Shown here: positions 51,431 to 60,251 of the stretch, piece by piece
Numbering within the stretch: the first letter of the stretch is position 1
How the letters are laid out: every line of letters begins with the position of its first letter
Origin: Dyadobacter sp. CY345
GTDB lineage: Bacteria; Bacteroidota; Bacteroidia; Cytophagales; Spirosomataceae
Direction: 5' to 3'
Assembly: GCF_021502725.1 (NCBI RefSeq)
Contig: NZ_JAKFFS010000005.1
Location: 62,001-126,000 of the forward strand
Length of the DNA: 64,000 bases
Notes under the pieces: generated by a model
Seen by the model: only the letters and a program-made list of their open reading frames with translations
Databases searched by the model: none
Told to the model about the DNA's origin: nothing
Translations under genes and position numbers: made by a program

Positions 51431-52951
51431 ATGAAAAGAAGACAGTTTCTTACCGCAGCTTCCTCCATGTTACTCCCAGTAATGGTTGATGGGTTTGGTG
51501 TAAAGTCCTTGGCGAAAAACTCGGCACTGGTTCAATCCCTGATGAAAACTACTGCGCTGAATTCAGATAGAATCGTTGTCATTATTTATTTGAGCGGCGG
51601 AAACGATGGATTGAATACAGTAATTCCGCTGGAATATTACTCCGAATACATGGGCTTGCGAAGCAATATCGCAATCCCGGAAAACAGAGTTTTAGGTTTA
51701 TCCGGAAATATTGAAACTGGATTCCATCCTGCCATGACAGGTATGCAAGCTTTATATAACGAAGGCAAACTAGCTATTGTGCATGCTGTATCTTATCCGA
51801 ATCCAAATCAATCACACGTTCGGTCTTCCGATATCTGGATGACCGGTGTGGATGCCAATCAGGTTTCTTCTTCCGGGTGGGCGGGCAGATATTTGAATGA
51901 TCGTTTTGCGGGGTATCCACAAAATTATCCAAACGGAGAAATGGAAGACCCATTGGCCGTCCAAATCGGGTATGTGGGAACAACCACGCTACTTGGTAAT
52001 AATCAATCAATGGGGATTACATTGAGTAATCCTGACAGTTTTTATCAGCTGATTGGTACACAAACACCAAACCAATCTGATCTCCCTTGCTGCGATGCTG
52101 GGGACTTAATTTCTTATGTAAGAGAACAGCAACTTTTGGCGGTCGGTTATGCCTCAGAAATAAAGAATGCTGCCAGTGCGGGAAATAATCTCGCGACTTA
52201 TCCGGCAGCATCCGCCGGAAACGAACTGGCGGAGCAGTTGAAAATTGTTGCAAGGCTAATCCATGGAGGCTTGAAGTCAAAAATTTACTATGTGGAACTG
52301 GGAGGTTTTGATACACATGCCGGTCAGGTTGGAACAAATAATACGGAAGGCCTACATGCTCAATTGTTAAAAAAACTTTCCGATGGAATTGCCGCATTTC
52401 AAAACGATCTGAAATTGCAGGGAACTGAGGATAAAGTAATCGGGATGACTTTTTCAGATTTTGGACGCCGAGCCAATTCTAACGCTTCGAAAGGTACCGA
52501 TCATGGCGTGGGAGCTCCGATGTTCGTTTTTGGAACAGGAGTTAAAAGACAGGTTATCGGTACAAATCCGAATCTGGTTAGTGGCCTGCTTCCGGTAAAT
52601 CCGCAGTCGTGGGAAACCAGCCGTGATATAAAAATGCAGATTGATTTTCGTAGAGTTTATTCAGATATACTCAACGATTGGTTTGGGACAGTTCCGTCAA
52701 AAACGAATCAGCTGTTATTCAGAAACTTTAATACAACATCATTATTTTCTGACACAGTTCAAACAATCTCCTCAGGTGCCTGGGCGAATCCGGAAATCTG
52801 GTCGAATGGACGCATCCCAACAGTTGCAGAAAAAATAATTGTCAACGCCGGACACGTCATTGATGTTGGACAAAATATTAATGCGAAAACCCTCGAAGTA
52901 AACGGCGAATTAAGATTTTTGGGTGATTTTAATGTCAATATCACCGGATAA
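51431..52951 (+). CDS. DUF1501 family protein with Tat signal and extra C-terminal module
   Basis: The 506-residue protein has a twin-arginine-like signal (MKRRQFLTAASSMLLPVMVDG). The DUF1501 core (about 45-430), a sulfatase/alkaline-phosphatase-like fold, shows IVVIYLSGGNDGLNTVIP, HPAMTGMQALYNEGKLAIVHAV, YYVELGGFDTHAGQ, MTFSDFGRRANSNASKGTDHGVGAPMFVFG. The His and Asp of GGFDTH and TDHG are candidate metal ligands. A C-terminal module of about 65 residues (from about 440: SSGAWANPEIWSNGRIPTVAEKIIVNAGHVIDV) resembles the G8-like repeats of secreted proteins. Function is not established for the family. Confidence 0.9.
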   Translation: MKRRQFLTAASSMLLPVMVDGFGVKSLAKNSALVQSLMKTTALNSDRIVVIIYLSGGNDGLNTVIPLEYYSEYMGLRSNIAIPENRVLGLSGNIETGFHPAMTGMQALYNEGKLAIVHAVSYPNPNQSHVRSSDIWMTGVDANQVSSSGWAGRYLNDRFAGYPQNYPNGEMEDPLAVQIGYVGTTTLLGNNQSMGITLSNPDSFYQLIGTQTPNQSDLPCCDAGDLISYVREQQLLAVGYASEIKNAASAGNNLATYPAASAGNELAEQLKIVARLIHGGLKSKIYYVELGGFDTHAGQVGTNNTEGLHAQLLKKLSDGIAAFQNDLKLQGTEDKVIGMTFSDFGRRANSNASKGTDHGVGAPMFVFGTGVKRQVIGTNPNLVSGLLPVNPQSWETSRDIKMQIDFRRVYSDILNDWFGTVPSKTNQLLFRNFNTTSLFSDTVQTISSGAWANPEIWSNGRIPTVAEKIIVNAGHVIDVGQNINAKTLEVNGELRFLGDFNVNITG

Positions 52952-52967
52952 GCATAAGCCTAACCAA

Positions 52968-53402
52968 TCATTTCAATCTTATTGAAATCTTGGTAGGCTT
53001 ATCTTTCAGTTCAAAGGCAGCTTCTCCAAAATTTGCGGCACGGGTTGCCGGAATGATATTGTTTGAAAAACCATATTGCTCCTTGGGAATCCCGAGGAAA
53101 TTGGTATCCATTTTCTTGTTCCCATTTTCATCAAGAAACAGTGAAATTGCATATTTACCCGCAGGCACATCGTCGAATGTAATTGTTATTTCTCTTTGTT
53201 GATTGACTGGTACCAATTTTTTAAAAATTGGGTTGTTCCTTTCATTATAACTGGCCTCGCTATTATACCAGCCAATCATGATATTTCCTTTGTTACTTTT
53301 TATGTTGCTGATATTGACAGTTTGATTGCTCGATTGACCATAACTCGTGAGGTATCCGAGCGTTAATAAAAGAGTACAAAAGCCAGTTTGGGGAAATGTC
53401 AT
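52968..53402 (-). CDS. DUF2141 secreted protein
   Basis: The 144-residue protein has a signal peptide (cleavage near SYGQS). The mature part has the DUF2141 pattern: IMIGWYNSEASY, VPAGKYAISLFLDENGNKKMDTNFLGIPKEQYGFSNN. The Asp/Asn-rich DENGNKKMD loop looks like a calcium-type site. It is the third gene of a leftward operon after Crp and DoxX, 19 bp after DoxX. Role unknown; probably periplasmic or outer-membrane associated. Confidence 0.87.
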   Translation of the reverse strand: MTFPQTGFCTLLLTLGYLTSYGQSSNQTVNISNIKSNKGNIMIGWYNSEASYNERNNPIFKKLVPVNQQREITITFDDVPAGKYAISLFLDENGNKKMDTNFLGIPKEQYGFSNNIIPATRAANFGEAAFELKDKPTKISIRLK

Positions 53403-53421
53403 GTGTTTTTATATAAAATTG

Positions 53422-53919
53422 TTAGAAACCATTTACAGCAAAATACCATACCCAAAGAATCAGAAAAATCTGCAAGGGTACGCGGAACCATAAATAACTT
53501 GTTCCTTTTCCATCAAATGTACCCTTCTGGTAATCAAGATGGTCTATTGCAGCTTTGATATTGGCAGGTAAGATAAGTATAAAAAATATTATCAGAAGAA
53601 TACCGGCAATATGTCTAAGATTGGGAAATAGCAGTGCAATGCCTGCCAGAATTTCAAAAACTCCCGTTAATAAAACAATCTCCTTTTTCATAGGTAGAAA
53701 TCGGGGGAGCATTTTCTCCATTCCACTTGCAAACTTAAAATGGCCCAAAGCAGTGAAACAAAGCATGAAAAACATGGCAATGTTTCCATTAAGAATAAAC
53801 TGCCAATCTCCCAGGAAAATTTTTGATATTCCGGTAGTGACTGCAAAAACTGTTAAAAGAACGATCAAGACTGGCATTACATGTATAATTTTGTTTATGC
53901 AAATTTCGTAGAATTGCAT
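53422..53919 (-). CDS. DoxX-like membrane protein
   Basis: The 165-residue membrane protein has four hydrophobic helices (about 12-35, 45-65, 80-125, 145-160). Residues such as SGISKIFLGDW and TGVFEILAGIALLFPNLRHIAGILL are typical of the DoxX/quinol-oxidase-subunit-like superfamily. Family members take part in redox or quinone-linked membrane processes in some bacteria; here the role is unknown. It lies 20 bp after the Crp-like gene and 19 bp before the DUF2141 gene, so the three form an operon. Confidence 0.82.
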   Translation of the reverse strand: MQFYEICINKIIHVMPVLIVLLTVFAVTTGISKIFLGDWQFILNGNIAMFFMLCFTALGHFKFASGMEKMLPRFLPMKKEIVLLTGVFEILAGIALLFPNLRHIAGILLIIFFILILPANIKAAIDHLDYQKGTFDGKGTSYLWFRVPLQIFLILWVWYFAVNGF

Positions 53920-53939
53920 TAGTCTTGAAATAACATATG

Positions 53940-54521
53940 TTAGTTTCGCACGTATTGTTTCCGTATCCTGCTTAAACTCTCAGGCTGAATTCCTAGATAA
54001 GAAGACAGGTGTTTGATAGAAAAAGATTGTATAAGCTTTGGATTTTTTTCCAGAAGTCTGATATAACGCTCTTCAGCCGTCAAAGACATTAATTCCATTT
54101 CGCGTTCTATCCGTCGGATATACTGCGCCTGTGCCAATAATCTTCCGATGCGATCGCCGGATCTGGAATTTTCATAAAACTCATTGAGAAACTGTTCGGG
54201 AATTAGAATGGCTTCAACTGGTTCAACAGCTTCTATTGAAAAAGGTGATGGCTGGCGGGTCAACAACGAGTAGTATGCAGTTACAAACTCATTGTCAAAA
54301 TGAAATCCCACTGTAAATTCTTTTCCATCTTTTGAGAAATAATTACGTGTTGCGCCGCTGATTATAAAGAAAATATAATTTTCAACTTGTCCTTCACGAC
54401 AAAGAAAATCTCCCTTCACAAAATTTCTGCTTGTGAGGTTTTGACAGAAAAAATCAAGCTCTGTTTCTGAAATACCTGTCATGACTCTGAGCACAGCTTT
54501 CAGTTTCTGTATGGCGTGCAT
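53940..54521 (-). CDS. Crp/Fnr-family transcriptional regulator
   Basis: The 193-residue protein has an N-terminal cNMP-type beta-roll (FVKGDFLCREGQVENYIFFIISGATRNYFSKDGKEFTVGFHF) and a C-terminal helix-turn-helix (IKHLSSYLGIQPESLSRIRKQYVRN). The phosphate-binding cassette lacks the Glu/Arg-Ser residues needed for cAMP (TRQPSPFSIEAVE instead), as in most Bacteroidota regulators of this type, so another signal is likely. It heads an operon with the DoxX-like and DUF2141 genes and may regulate them. Confidence 0.9.
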   Translation of the reverse strand: MHAIQKLKAVLRVMTGISETELDFFCQNLTSRNFVKGDFLCREGQVENYIFFIISGATRNYFSKDGKEFTVGFHFDNEFVTAYYSLLTRQPSPFSIEAVEPVEAILIPEQFLNEFYENSRSGDRIGRLLAQAQYIRRIEREMELMSLTAEERYIRLLEKNPKLIQSFSIKHLSSYLGIQPESLSRIRKQYVRN

Positions 54522-54641
54522 ATTGATTATTTAAAAAAGAGAAATCATTTAGATCATCTTCGCACTATTAAAACCAAAATAATGCAAATCAGGCACAGTT
54601 TTTTATTAGTCAGCATACCACTTCATCAACAAATAGTTATT

Positions 54642-54866
54642 ATGTTAGAATTTCAATATAACGATCTGTTCGGTTCAATCATGAACGATTTCCCGGATAA
54701 GCAATTACCTGATAGCTACCCAAATACTTCTAACCCAACAATTATGCCGCCTATGAATCCGACCCCGGATATTCCAGGTCCCGACGCCCCGGAGGTTGCT
54801 CCGGGTTCAAGAACTGAAATGCCAGCAGAAAATGTAGACGATATGCCATCAGAAAGCAGCGAATAA
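54642..54866 (+). CDS. Possible small Pro-rich acidic protein
   Basis: From the ATG at 54642 the product is 74 residues, starting MLEFQYNDLFGSIMNDF, then a proline-rich, acidic, disordered region (NPTIMPPMNPTPDIPGPDAPEVAPG) and the end VDDMPSESSE. A longer frame to 54516 overlaps the Crp-like gene and has a basic N-terminus unlike the rest. The composition is coding-like, but no family is recognised and no clear promoter or ribosome site is visible. Short Pro-rich acidic proteins of this kind are seen in Cytophagales genomes (general impression, not checked). Confidence 0.5.
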   Translation: MLEFQYNDLFGSIMNDFPDKQLPDSYPNTSNPTIMPPMNPTPDIPGPDAPEVAPGSRTEMPAENVDDMPSESSE

Positions 54867-54924
54867 GAATAACGGAGGTTCACAGGAAAAGTACAACCGG
54901 GATTTATTAAGAAATAGGTATCGT

Positions 54925-55518
54925 TTATTTAAGCCTTCTTACCCGGGTAATTTTAACAGGTTGTTTGAGTAATTGAGAAGCATCACCCGAACCTGTTTGC
55001 CCGCTTTGAATTTTAAGCACTACATCCATACCGGAAACCACTTCTCCAAACGCTGCGAATCCTTGTCCGTCGGGGTTTCGTTTACCTCCAAAATCCAGTT
55101 CAGGCTGATTATTTATACAAATAAAAAACTCAGAACTTGCGGTTCCCGGCCCCATTCTCGCCATTGACAGCGTTCCGTTTGAGTGCTTTAAACCGGTAAT
55201 TTTTGTAGTCTCATGAATGATTGGCGGCAGGTTTTTTGCCGTGTCATCCTTAACTCCACCTTGGATTACTTCAATTTTTATTTTATTGTTAGGTTGATTG
55301 TCAGGTTTGACAACCCGATAGAAAATCGCTCCATCATACCTTTTTTGATCAACATATTTCAGGAAATTTTCACAAGTGACTGGTGCCTTTTCAGTATCTA
55401 ACCGGATCGTTATGTCCCCTTTATCCGTTTCAACTAAAACGTTTTGGGCCAGGGATAATATTTGGATATTTGATAATAAAATTGATGCGACGAGCATGCT
55501 TCGGTATACGACTTTCAT
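54925..55518 (-). CDS. Exported cyclophilin-type peptidyl-prolyl isomerase
   Basis: The 197-residue protein has an N-terminal signal sequence (about 1-25) and a cyclophilin domain: VLVETDKGDITIRLDTEKAPVTCENFLKYV, AIFYRVV, VIQGG, GTLSMARMGPGTASSEFFICI, FAAFGEVVSGMDVV. The Arg of FYRVV and the SSEFFI segment are active-site elements of the family. It should catalyse Pro isomerisation during folding of exported proteins. It is divergent from tex with a 140-bp gap. Confidence 0.92.
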   Translation of the reverse strand: MKVVYRSMLVASILLSNIQILSLAQNVLVETDKGDITIRLDTEKAPVTCENFLKYVDQKRYDGAIFYRVVKPDNQPNNKIKIEVIQGGVKDDTAKNLPPIIHETTKITGLKHSNGTLSMARMGPGTASSEFFICINNQPELDFGGKRNPDGQGFAAFGEVVSGMDVVLKIQSGQTGSGDASQLLKQPVKITRVRRLK

Positions 55519-55658
55519 AAATTGAGGTCAAGGTGATCAGTCTTGCAATTTGATTATTATTTCGATTAAAATCACGTTCTAAATTTCAAACTTTTGGCGT
55601 TTTTTTTCTGATCACTGACTACTTTTACGATCCGGAATATTACGACCTAGAAAGATTT

Positions 55659-57779
55659 ATGAATTACCCCCTGATTGCCCAACAAACAAGTATTTCTGAG
55701 AAACAAGTACGCAATACAATACAATTATTTGATGACGGCGCGACGCTTCCTTTTATTTCACGTTATCGAAAAGAGGTTACAGGAGGGCTGGATGAAGTTC
55801 AAATTGGTGCTATAAGAGATGCCTATCTAAAACAACAGGATGTTGAAAAACGCAGAGAAGCTATCCTGAAAAGTATCGAAGATCAGGGAAAACTAACCCC
55901 TGAATTACGCAAGCAAATTGGAAGCGTTTTCTCGCTCGTTGAGTTGGAAGATATTTATTTGCCGTACAAGCAAAAAAGAAAAACGCGTGCGTCCATGGCT
56001 ATGGAAAAAGGATTGGAACCCTTAGCACAACTAATATTTTCCGGAAAAGAAGTTGATCCTGAGCGAAAAGCGCAGAATTATCTTAATGACAAAGTCGAAA
56101 AAATTGAAGATGCTTTGCAGGGCGCCAGAGATATTATTGCCGAATGGATAAGTGAAAATCAGGATGCAAGAGCGAAAATCCGTTCTGTTTTTCAAAGGGG
56201 CGCGATCATAACATCAAAAGTAAAAAAGAAAAAAGAAGAGGAAGGTGTTAAATACCGCGACTACTTTGATTTTTCAGAACCGCTTTCCCGTATTCCTTCT
56301 CATCGCCTGCTCGCCATTCGTCGCGGGGAGGAAGAAGGATTTTTGAGTGTAGATATTTCTCCTGATGAAGATCAGGCGATCGAAAATCTTGATCGAATTT
56401 TTTTGAAAGGTACGGAAGGTAGTAAGGATCAACTCGAACCGGCTATCAGCGATAGTTATAAGCGATTGTTGAAGCCAGGGATCGAAACTGAGTTTTCAAA
56501 TTTGTCAAAGGAAAAAGCGGACCAATACGCTATTCAGATTTTTACTGAAAATTTGAGGCAGTTATTATTGGCGTCGCCGCTCGGACAAAAGAATGTTTTG
56601 GCAATCGATCCTGGCTATCGCACAGGATGTAAAGTTGTAGTGCTCGATAACCAGGGAAATCTCGTTGCGGATAAAGTGATATATCCATTTGATAAGTCCA
56701 ATGAGGCAAATGCTGTCCTGACGGATTTAATTCAGAAATATAAAATTGAAGCCATTGCCGTAGGAAATGGAACCGCCGGGCGAGAAACGGAAGATTTTGT
56801 TAAGAAACTTTTGTCGTCCGTCGATAAAGAAAACAACATAGGCCTTTTCATGGTCAGTGAGCAGGGTGCATCAATTTATTCTGCGTCCGACGTAGCCCGT
56901 GAAGAATTTCCTGATAAAGATGTAACCGTTCGCGGATCAGTATCTATTGGTCGCCGTTTGATGGACCCACTTGCTGAACTTGTAAAAATAGACCCAAAAT
57001 CTATCGGCGTCGGGCAGTATCAGCACGATGTGGATCAAACTGCATTGAAGAATGCTTTGGATGTAGCCGTAGAAAGCTGCGTAAATTCCGTAGGCGTAAA
57101 TCTCAACACGGCTAGTAAACATCTATTGCGGTACGTGTCGGGCCTTGGACCCGCTCTGGCGCAGAATATTGTTGATTTTCGTGCAAAAAACGGAAACTTT
57201 AAATCTAGGCAACAGCTTTTAAAAGTTCCTCGACTAGGAGCAAAGGCTTTCGAACAAGCAGCCGGGTTTCTACGTATAGAAAATGGTGTCAATCCACTGG
57301 ACAATAGCGCGGTACATCCCGAAAGTTATCCTGTTATTGAAAAAATGGCGAAGGATGTTGGTGCAAGTGTCAAAGATCTCGTTCAAAAACCCGAATTACG
57401 TAAACAGATTAATCCAACCATTTATGTCACTGACACTGTCGGTCTTCCGACGCTGAAAGATATTTTACAAGAACTTGAAAAACCCTCGCGGGATCCTCGG
57501 ACACCAGTTAAAAAATTCGAATTTGATAGTGCTGTGAGGAAACCTGAGGATTTACGCGTGGGTATGGTGCTTCAGGGAATTGTGACGAACATTACTGCCT
57601 TCGGTGCTTTTGTGGACGTTGGCGTAAAACAGGATGGCCTTGTACATCTTTCACAAATGGCTGACAGGTATGTAAAAGATCCTAATGAAGTGGTTAAGCT
57701 TCAACAAATTGTGACAGTGAAAGTTTCCGAAGTGGATCTTGGCAGAAAAAGAATTGCTTTGAGTATGAAAGGGATTTAA
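55659..57779 (+). CDS. tex: Tex family transcription accessory/RNA-binding protein
   Basis: The 706-residue Tex protein keeps the order of the family: an N-terminal helical domain (FISRYRKEVTGGLDEVQI), a YqgF-like RNase H-fold domain (NVLAIDPGYRTGCKVVVLD..., AVGNGTAGRETE), helix-hairpin-helix motifs (YVSGLGPALAQNIVDFRAKNG, RLGAKAFEQAAGFLRI) and a C-terminal S1 RNA-binding domain (VGMVLQGIVTNITAFGAFVDVGVKQDGLVHLSQM). Tex binds nucleic acid and influences transcription; length is normal. It is monocistronic or followed closely by the SRPBCC gene. Confidence 0.96.
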   Translation: MNYPLIAQQTSISEKQVRNTIQLFDDGATLPFISRYRKEVTGGLDEVQIGAIRDAYLKQQDVEKRREAILKSIEDQGKLTPELRKQIGSVFSLVELEDIYLPYKQKRKTRASMAMEKGLEPLAQLIFSGKEVDPERKAQNYLNDKVEKIEDALQGARDIIAEWISENQDARAKIRSVFQRGAIITSKVKKKKEEEGVKYRDYFDFSEPLSRIPSHRLLAIRRGEEEGFLSVDISPDEDQAIENLDRIFLKGTEGSKDQLEPAISDSYKRLLKPGIETEFSNLSKEKADQYAIQIFTENLRQLLLASPLGQKNVLAIDPGYRTGCKVVVLDNQGNLVADKVIYPFDKSNEANAVLTDLIQKYKIEAIAVGNGTAGRETEDFVKKLLSSVDKENNIGLFMVSEQGASIYSASDVAREEFPDKDVTVRGSVSIGRRLMDPLAELVKIDPKSIGVGQYQHDVDQTALKNALDVAVESCVNSVGVNLNTASKHLLRYVSGLGPALAQNIVDFRAKNGNFKSRQQLLKVPRLGAKAFEQAAGFLRIENGVNPLDNSAVHPESYPVIEKMAKDVGASVKDLVQKPELRKQINPTIYVTDTVGLPTLKDILQELEKPSRDPRTPVKKFEFDSAVRKPEDLRVGMVLQGIVTNITAFGAFVDVGVKQDGLVHLSQMADRYVKDPNEVVKLQQIVTVKVSEVDLGRKRIALSMKGI

Positions 57780-57842
57780 TATCCTACTGCGGCATGATTG
57801 TTGAGACCTATAAATTATACGCGAACCAACCTCAATCCATCA

Positions 57843-58298
57843 ATGAAGGAATTATATTTTACGCAGCAATTACCGATTACTTTGGATGAAGCTTGGTTGT
57901 TTTTTTCAAATCCCGCGAATTTGAAGGAAATAACGCCCGCACACATGGATTTCGTTGTGACTTCCAAACACCATGGGGAAAAGATGTATCCGGGTCAGAT
58001 TATCCGATATATTGTAAAACCGGTCCTTGGTATTCCAATGAAATGGTGTACGGAAATTACCCACGTGGTTGACAGAAAGTATTTTATTGATGAGCAGCGT
58101 TTTGGTCCCTATGCTTTTTGGCATCATCAACATCACTTTGCCGAAGTCGATGGCGGCGTCATTATGACTGATATCCTGAACTATAAAGTTCCGCTGGGAT
58201 TTTTGGGAGATATCGTTGATGCGGTTTTTATTAATAATGAAGTAAAAGGAATTTTTGAGTACAGAAAAAAAGTTCTGATAGAAAGATTTGGATCCTGA
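57843..58298 (+). CDS. SRPBCC-family ligand-binding protein
   Basis: The 151-residue protein from the ATG at 57843 (MKELYFTQQLPITLDEAWLFFSNPANLKEITPAHMDF) has the START/SRPBCC pattern of a polyketide-cyclase-like pocket protein: GQIIRYIVKPVLGIPMKWCTEITHV, FGPYAFWHHQHHF, ILNYKVPLGFLGDIV. An upstream in-frame ATG at 57798 lies only 19 bp after tex and adds unconserved residues. The ligand is unknown. It may be co-transcribed with tex. Confidence 0.83.
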   Translation: MKELYFTQQLPITLDEAWLFFSNPANLKEITPAHMDFVVTSKHHGEKMYPGQIIRYIVKPVLGIPMKWCTEITHVVDRKYFIDEQRFGPYAFWHHQHHFAEVDGGVIMTDILNYKVPLGFLGDIVDAVFINNEVKGIFEYRKKVLIERFGS

Positions 58299-58317
58299 TT
58301 TCTAAAAAAGAATTTTC

Positions 58318-58346
58318 AATGGCTGCAAAGACAACTTGCAGCCATT
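58318..58346. terminator. Bidirectional terminator between SRPBCC and porin genes
   Basis: A perfect 11-bp inverted repeat (AATGGCTGCAA and its complement) with a 7-nt loop, followed by T residues on the right, lies between two convergent genes. Confidence 0.8.
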
Positions 58347-58359
58347 TTAATTCTAAAAA

Positions 58360-59682
58360 TTAGAAATTGTATTGAACACGACAAGTTAAAACATCATCGT
58401 CAGCGTCATCCAGAAAACCGGGAATCTGCGATTTCTCATTTTTTACATTTTCGTAGTAAAAAGTAAATTTCAATGATGGGTTTGCACGATAGACATAACC
58501 AACGCCCAAAGTATTATATCGCAAGTCTGCTTTGCTGAAACCACTCGCCGTGTTCACATCTTGTCCGGATACTTTTTTATTGGGATCGTACCAGTCGTAT
58601 TTCATAACAAACTGGTGAACGTCACTATTTAAATTTTGCAAAAAATAAAAATATGCTCCATCGAAATTTCGAACATAAAGAGGGGCTTTCATACCATTAA
58701 TTAAAGGATATGATCCGGGCGTTTCACTGTTGAGCGCAGTTGCAGTTTGATTTCCCGTTATATATTCCGCGCGAAATTCAGTTTGCCAGCGTTTACTGGG
58801 AAAGATCAGTTGAGCATCTGCACCTGCATAGTTCCTTGGGGCCGCCTTCCCAAGATTATTTTGGGAAGAATCTTTTAACATGACATATTGCTCCTTGCTT
58901 TTAACTACTTTATATAATACCGCCGACTGGCTCGTGATTCCTCCGGCGTATCCAGAGATCGCTGCGGAAAATTGTGCACGGGAATAGTCACTAATCTGTT
59001 TCGGCTTCATGCTGATTTTAGCAATGATATCCTTGTGGCTGTCATAATCTACCGGGCCAGAAATTCCCTGTCCATTAAAAATACCAATGTCGAATTTGAA
59101 ATCAGAAATTTTGCCATTTGCAAGTCGCTTGTTTAAAGTCAGCATAACACCAATATCTCGTTCCGTTCTCATTAATATCTGAGACATTCGGCCACGTTCA
59201 GGCGTTTCGCGATTTGCAGAAGAAAGATTTACCTCAAAACCAAAAGGCCTGGCAAACATTCCAGTGGTGATGGCGAAAAGCTTAAATTTATTCTCATAAA
59301 ATCGTCCCCAAAAATCCCGTATCACCACGCCTCTTTCCGTGCCATCAAATTGAAAAACGAAGTAGGAGGTAGGCTCAGCTTTATCATTTAGGTGAGCATA
59401 GTCAACACGAAGTCGTCCGCGGCGAAGCATGAAACGATTGTCAGTAAATTCAGAAAAATTTCCACCAGCAAAACTCTCGGCTCCCTTCGAACCTATGTAC
59501 TGAAATTGCGGTTGAATATATCCGCTGATCCGAACCCGGTTATAACGTTCGTAAATTGATAACATTCCCTTGCCCATCTGGTTTGTAGTATCAACGAGGT
59601 CCATTAGGAATCGTTGGGCAAAAGTATGTTCGGGTTTTAAAAATATGAGCAAAAACAGGATTGGCGGTATCCATTTCTTCAT
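58360..59682 (-). CDS. Phosphate-selective porin O/P-like outer-membrane protein
   Basis: The 440-residue protein has a signal peptide (cleavage near TFAQ) and alternating amphipathic strands. The N-terminal RISGYIQPQFQY and FMLRRGRLRVDYAH segments, and the C-terminal LKFTFYYENVKNE and CRVQYNF ending with Phe, are typical of the OprO/OprP-like porins of Bacteroidota. Substrate selectivity cannot be inferred. It is a single gene with an AT-rich upstream region. Confidence 0.87.
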   Translation of the reverse strand: MKKWIPPILFLLIFLKPEHTFAQRFLMDLVDTTNQMGKGMLSIYERYNRVRISGYIQPQFQYIGSKGAESFAGGNFSEFTDNRFMLRRGRLRVDYAHLNDKAEPTSYFVFQFDGTERGVVIRDFWGRFYENKFKLFAITTGMFARPFGFEVNLSSANRETPERGRMSQILMRTERDIGVMLTLNKRLANGKISDFKFDIGIFNGQGISGPVDYDSHKDIIAKISMKPKQISDYSRAQFSAAISGYAGGITSQSAVLYKVVKSKEQYVMLKDSSQNNLGKAAPRNYAGADAQLIFPSKRWQTEFRAEYITGNQTATALNSETPGSYPLINGMKAPLYVRNFDGAYFYFLQNLNSDVHQFVMKYDWYDPNKKVSGQDVNTASGFSKADLRYNTLGVGYVYRANPSLKFTFYYENVKNEKSQIPGFLDDADDDVLTCRVQYNF

Positions 59683-59909
59683 TACCAGGAAATTTCTTAT
59701 TTATGGTGTCAGTTTTATGATATCTTATCGCAACAGATTGATATAGTAATACTTATCAAAAAAATGTTTATTACTTTTTAAAAGAATTATAATAAAAATA
59801 CTTTTGGAAAGTATTTAAAGTGTAATATACAATAAACATATATTTTTTTTAAAAAGTATTATATGTCTCTGTTCAGGGATTGATATCCAGGCGCAAATAA
59901 CTGCATTAA

Positions 59910-60107
59910 ATGTCAATAACCGATAATTTCATTCTGGATAACAACGCTACTATTGTTAATTATTTCATGTTTAAGCCTACAAGTGTGAGGCTAAATTTGA
60001 AAGTGGGAAGTGGAATTCCTGGTCAATTTTAGTTTCAGACCAGCACGTCGGTACTGACCGGTTTTACACAGGAAGTGACTGTATCGGGCCTCTTGAAAGA
60101 CAAATGA
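59910..60107 (+). pseudogene. Possible gene remnant with an in-frame stop
   Basis: From the ATG at 59910 the frame reads MSITDNFILDNNATIVNYFM and on to GIPGQF. A TAG follows, then the same frame continues FQTSTSVLTGFTQEVTVSGLLKDK to a TGA. The composition on both sides of the stop looks like a secreted beta-rich protein, but no family is recognised. It may be a decayed fragment or chance. Confidence 0.25.
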
Positions 60108-60202
60108 TTTACTGAAATAACAATTCAGTAGCAGGATTTTTAATATTTGGGGGAAGCTTTGGGAAGGAAAAAATAATTCATTTGAGCAATGGTGAAGAGA
60201 AG

Positions 60203-60245
60203 CAAGACGGACTTTCAAAGAAATAATCTTTATAAGTCCGTCTTG
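60203..60245. terminator. Hairpin downstream of the SRPBCC pseudogene
   Basis: A perfect 12-bp inverted repeat (CAAGACGGACTT and its complement) with a 19-nt loop lies 6 bp past the stop of the leftward SRPBCC reading frame. Confidence 0.6.
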
Positions 60246-60251
60246 GTTATA

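Larger units (their letters stand above)
59683..60251. other. Long intergenic region with a possible gene remnant
   Basis: The first 180 bp are very AT-rich and probably carry the porin promoter. The middle has a possible broken ORF (59910-60107). The right end has a strong hairpin (60203-60245). Nothing else is supported. Confidence 0.55.

Noticed and set aside
52954..53002. Inverted repeat between DUF1501 and DUF2141 genes
   Set aside because: It has a bulge and its right arm lies within the DUF2141 coding end; termination is possible but not convincing.
59991..60218. Leftward 75-residue frame in the gap after the porin gene
   Set aside because: Mixed composition, no start context, and it crosses the terminator hairpin.
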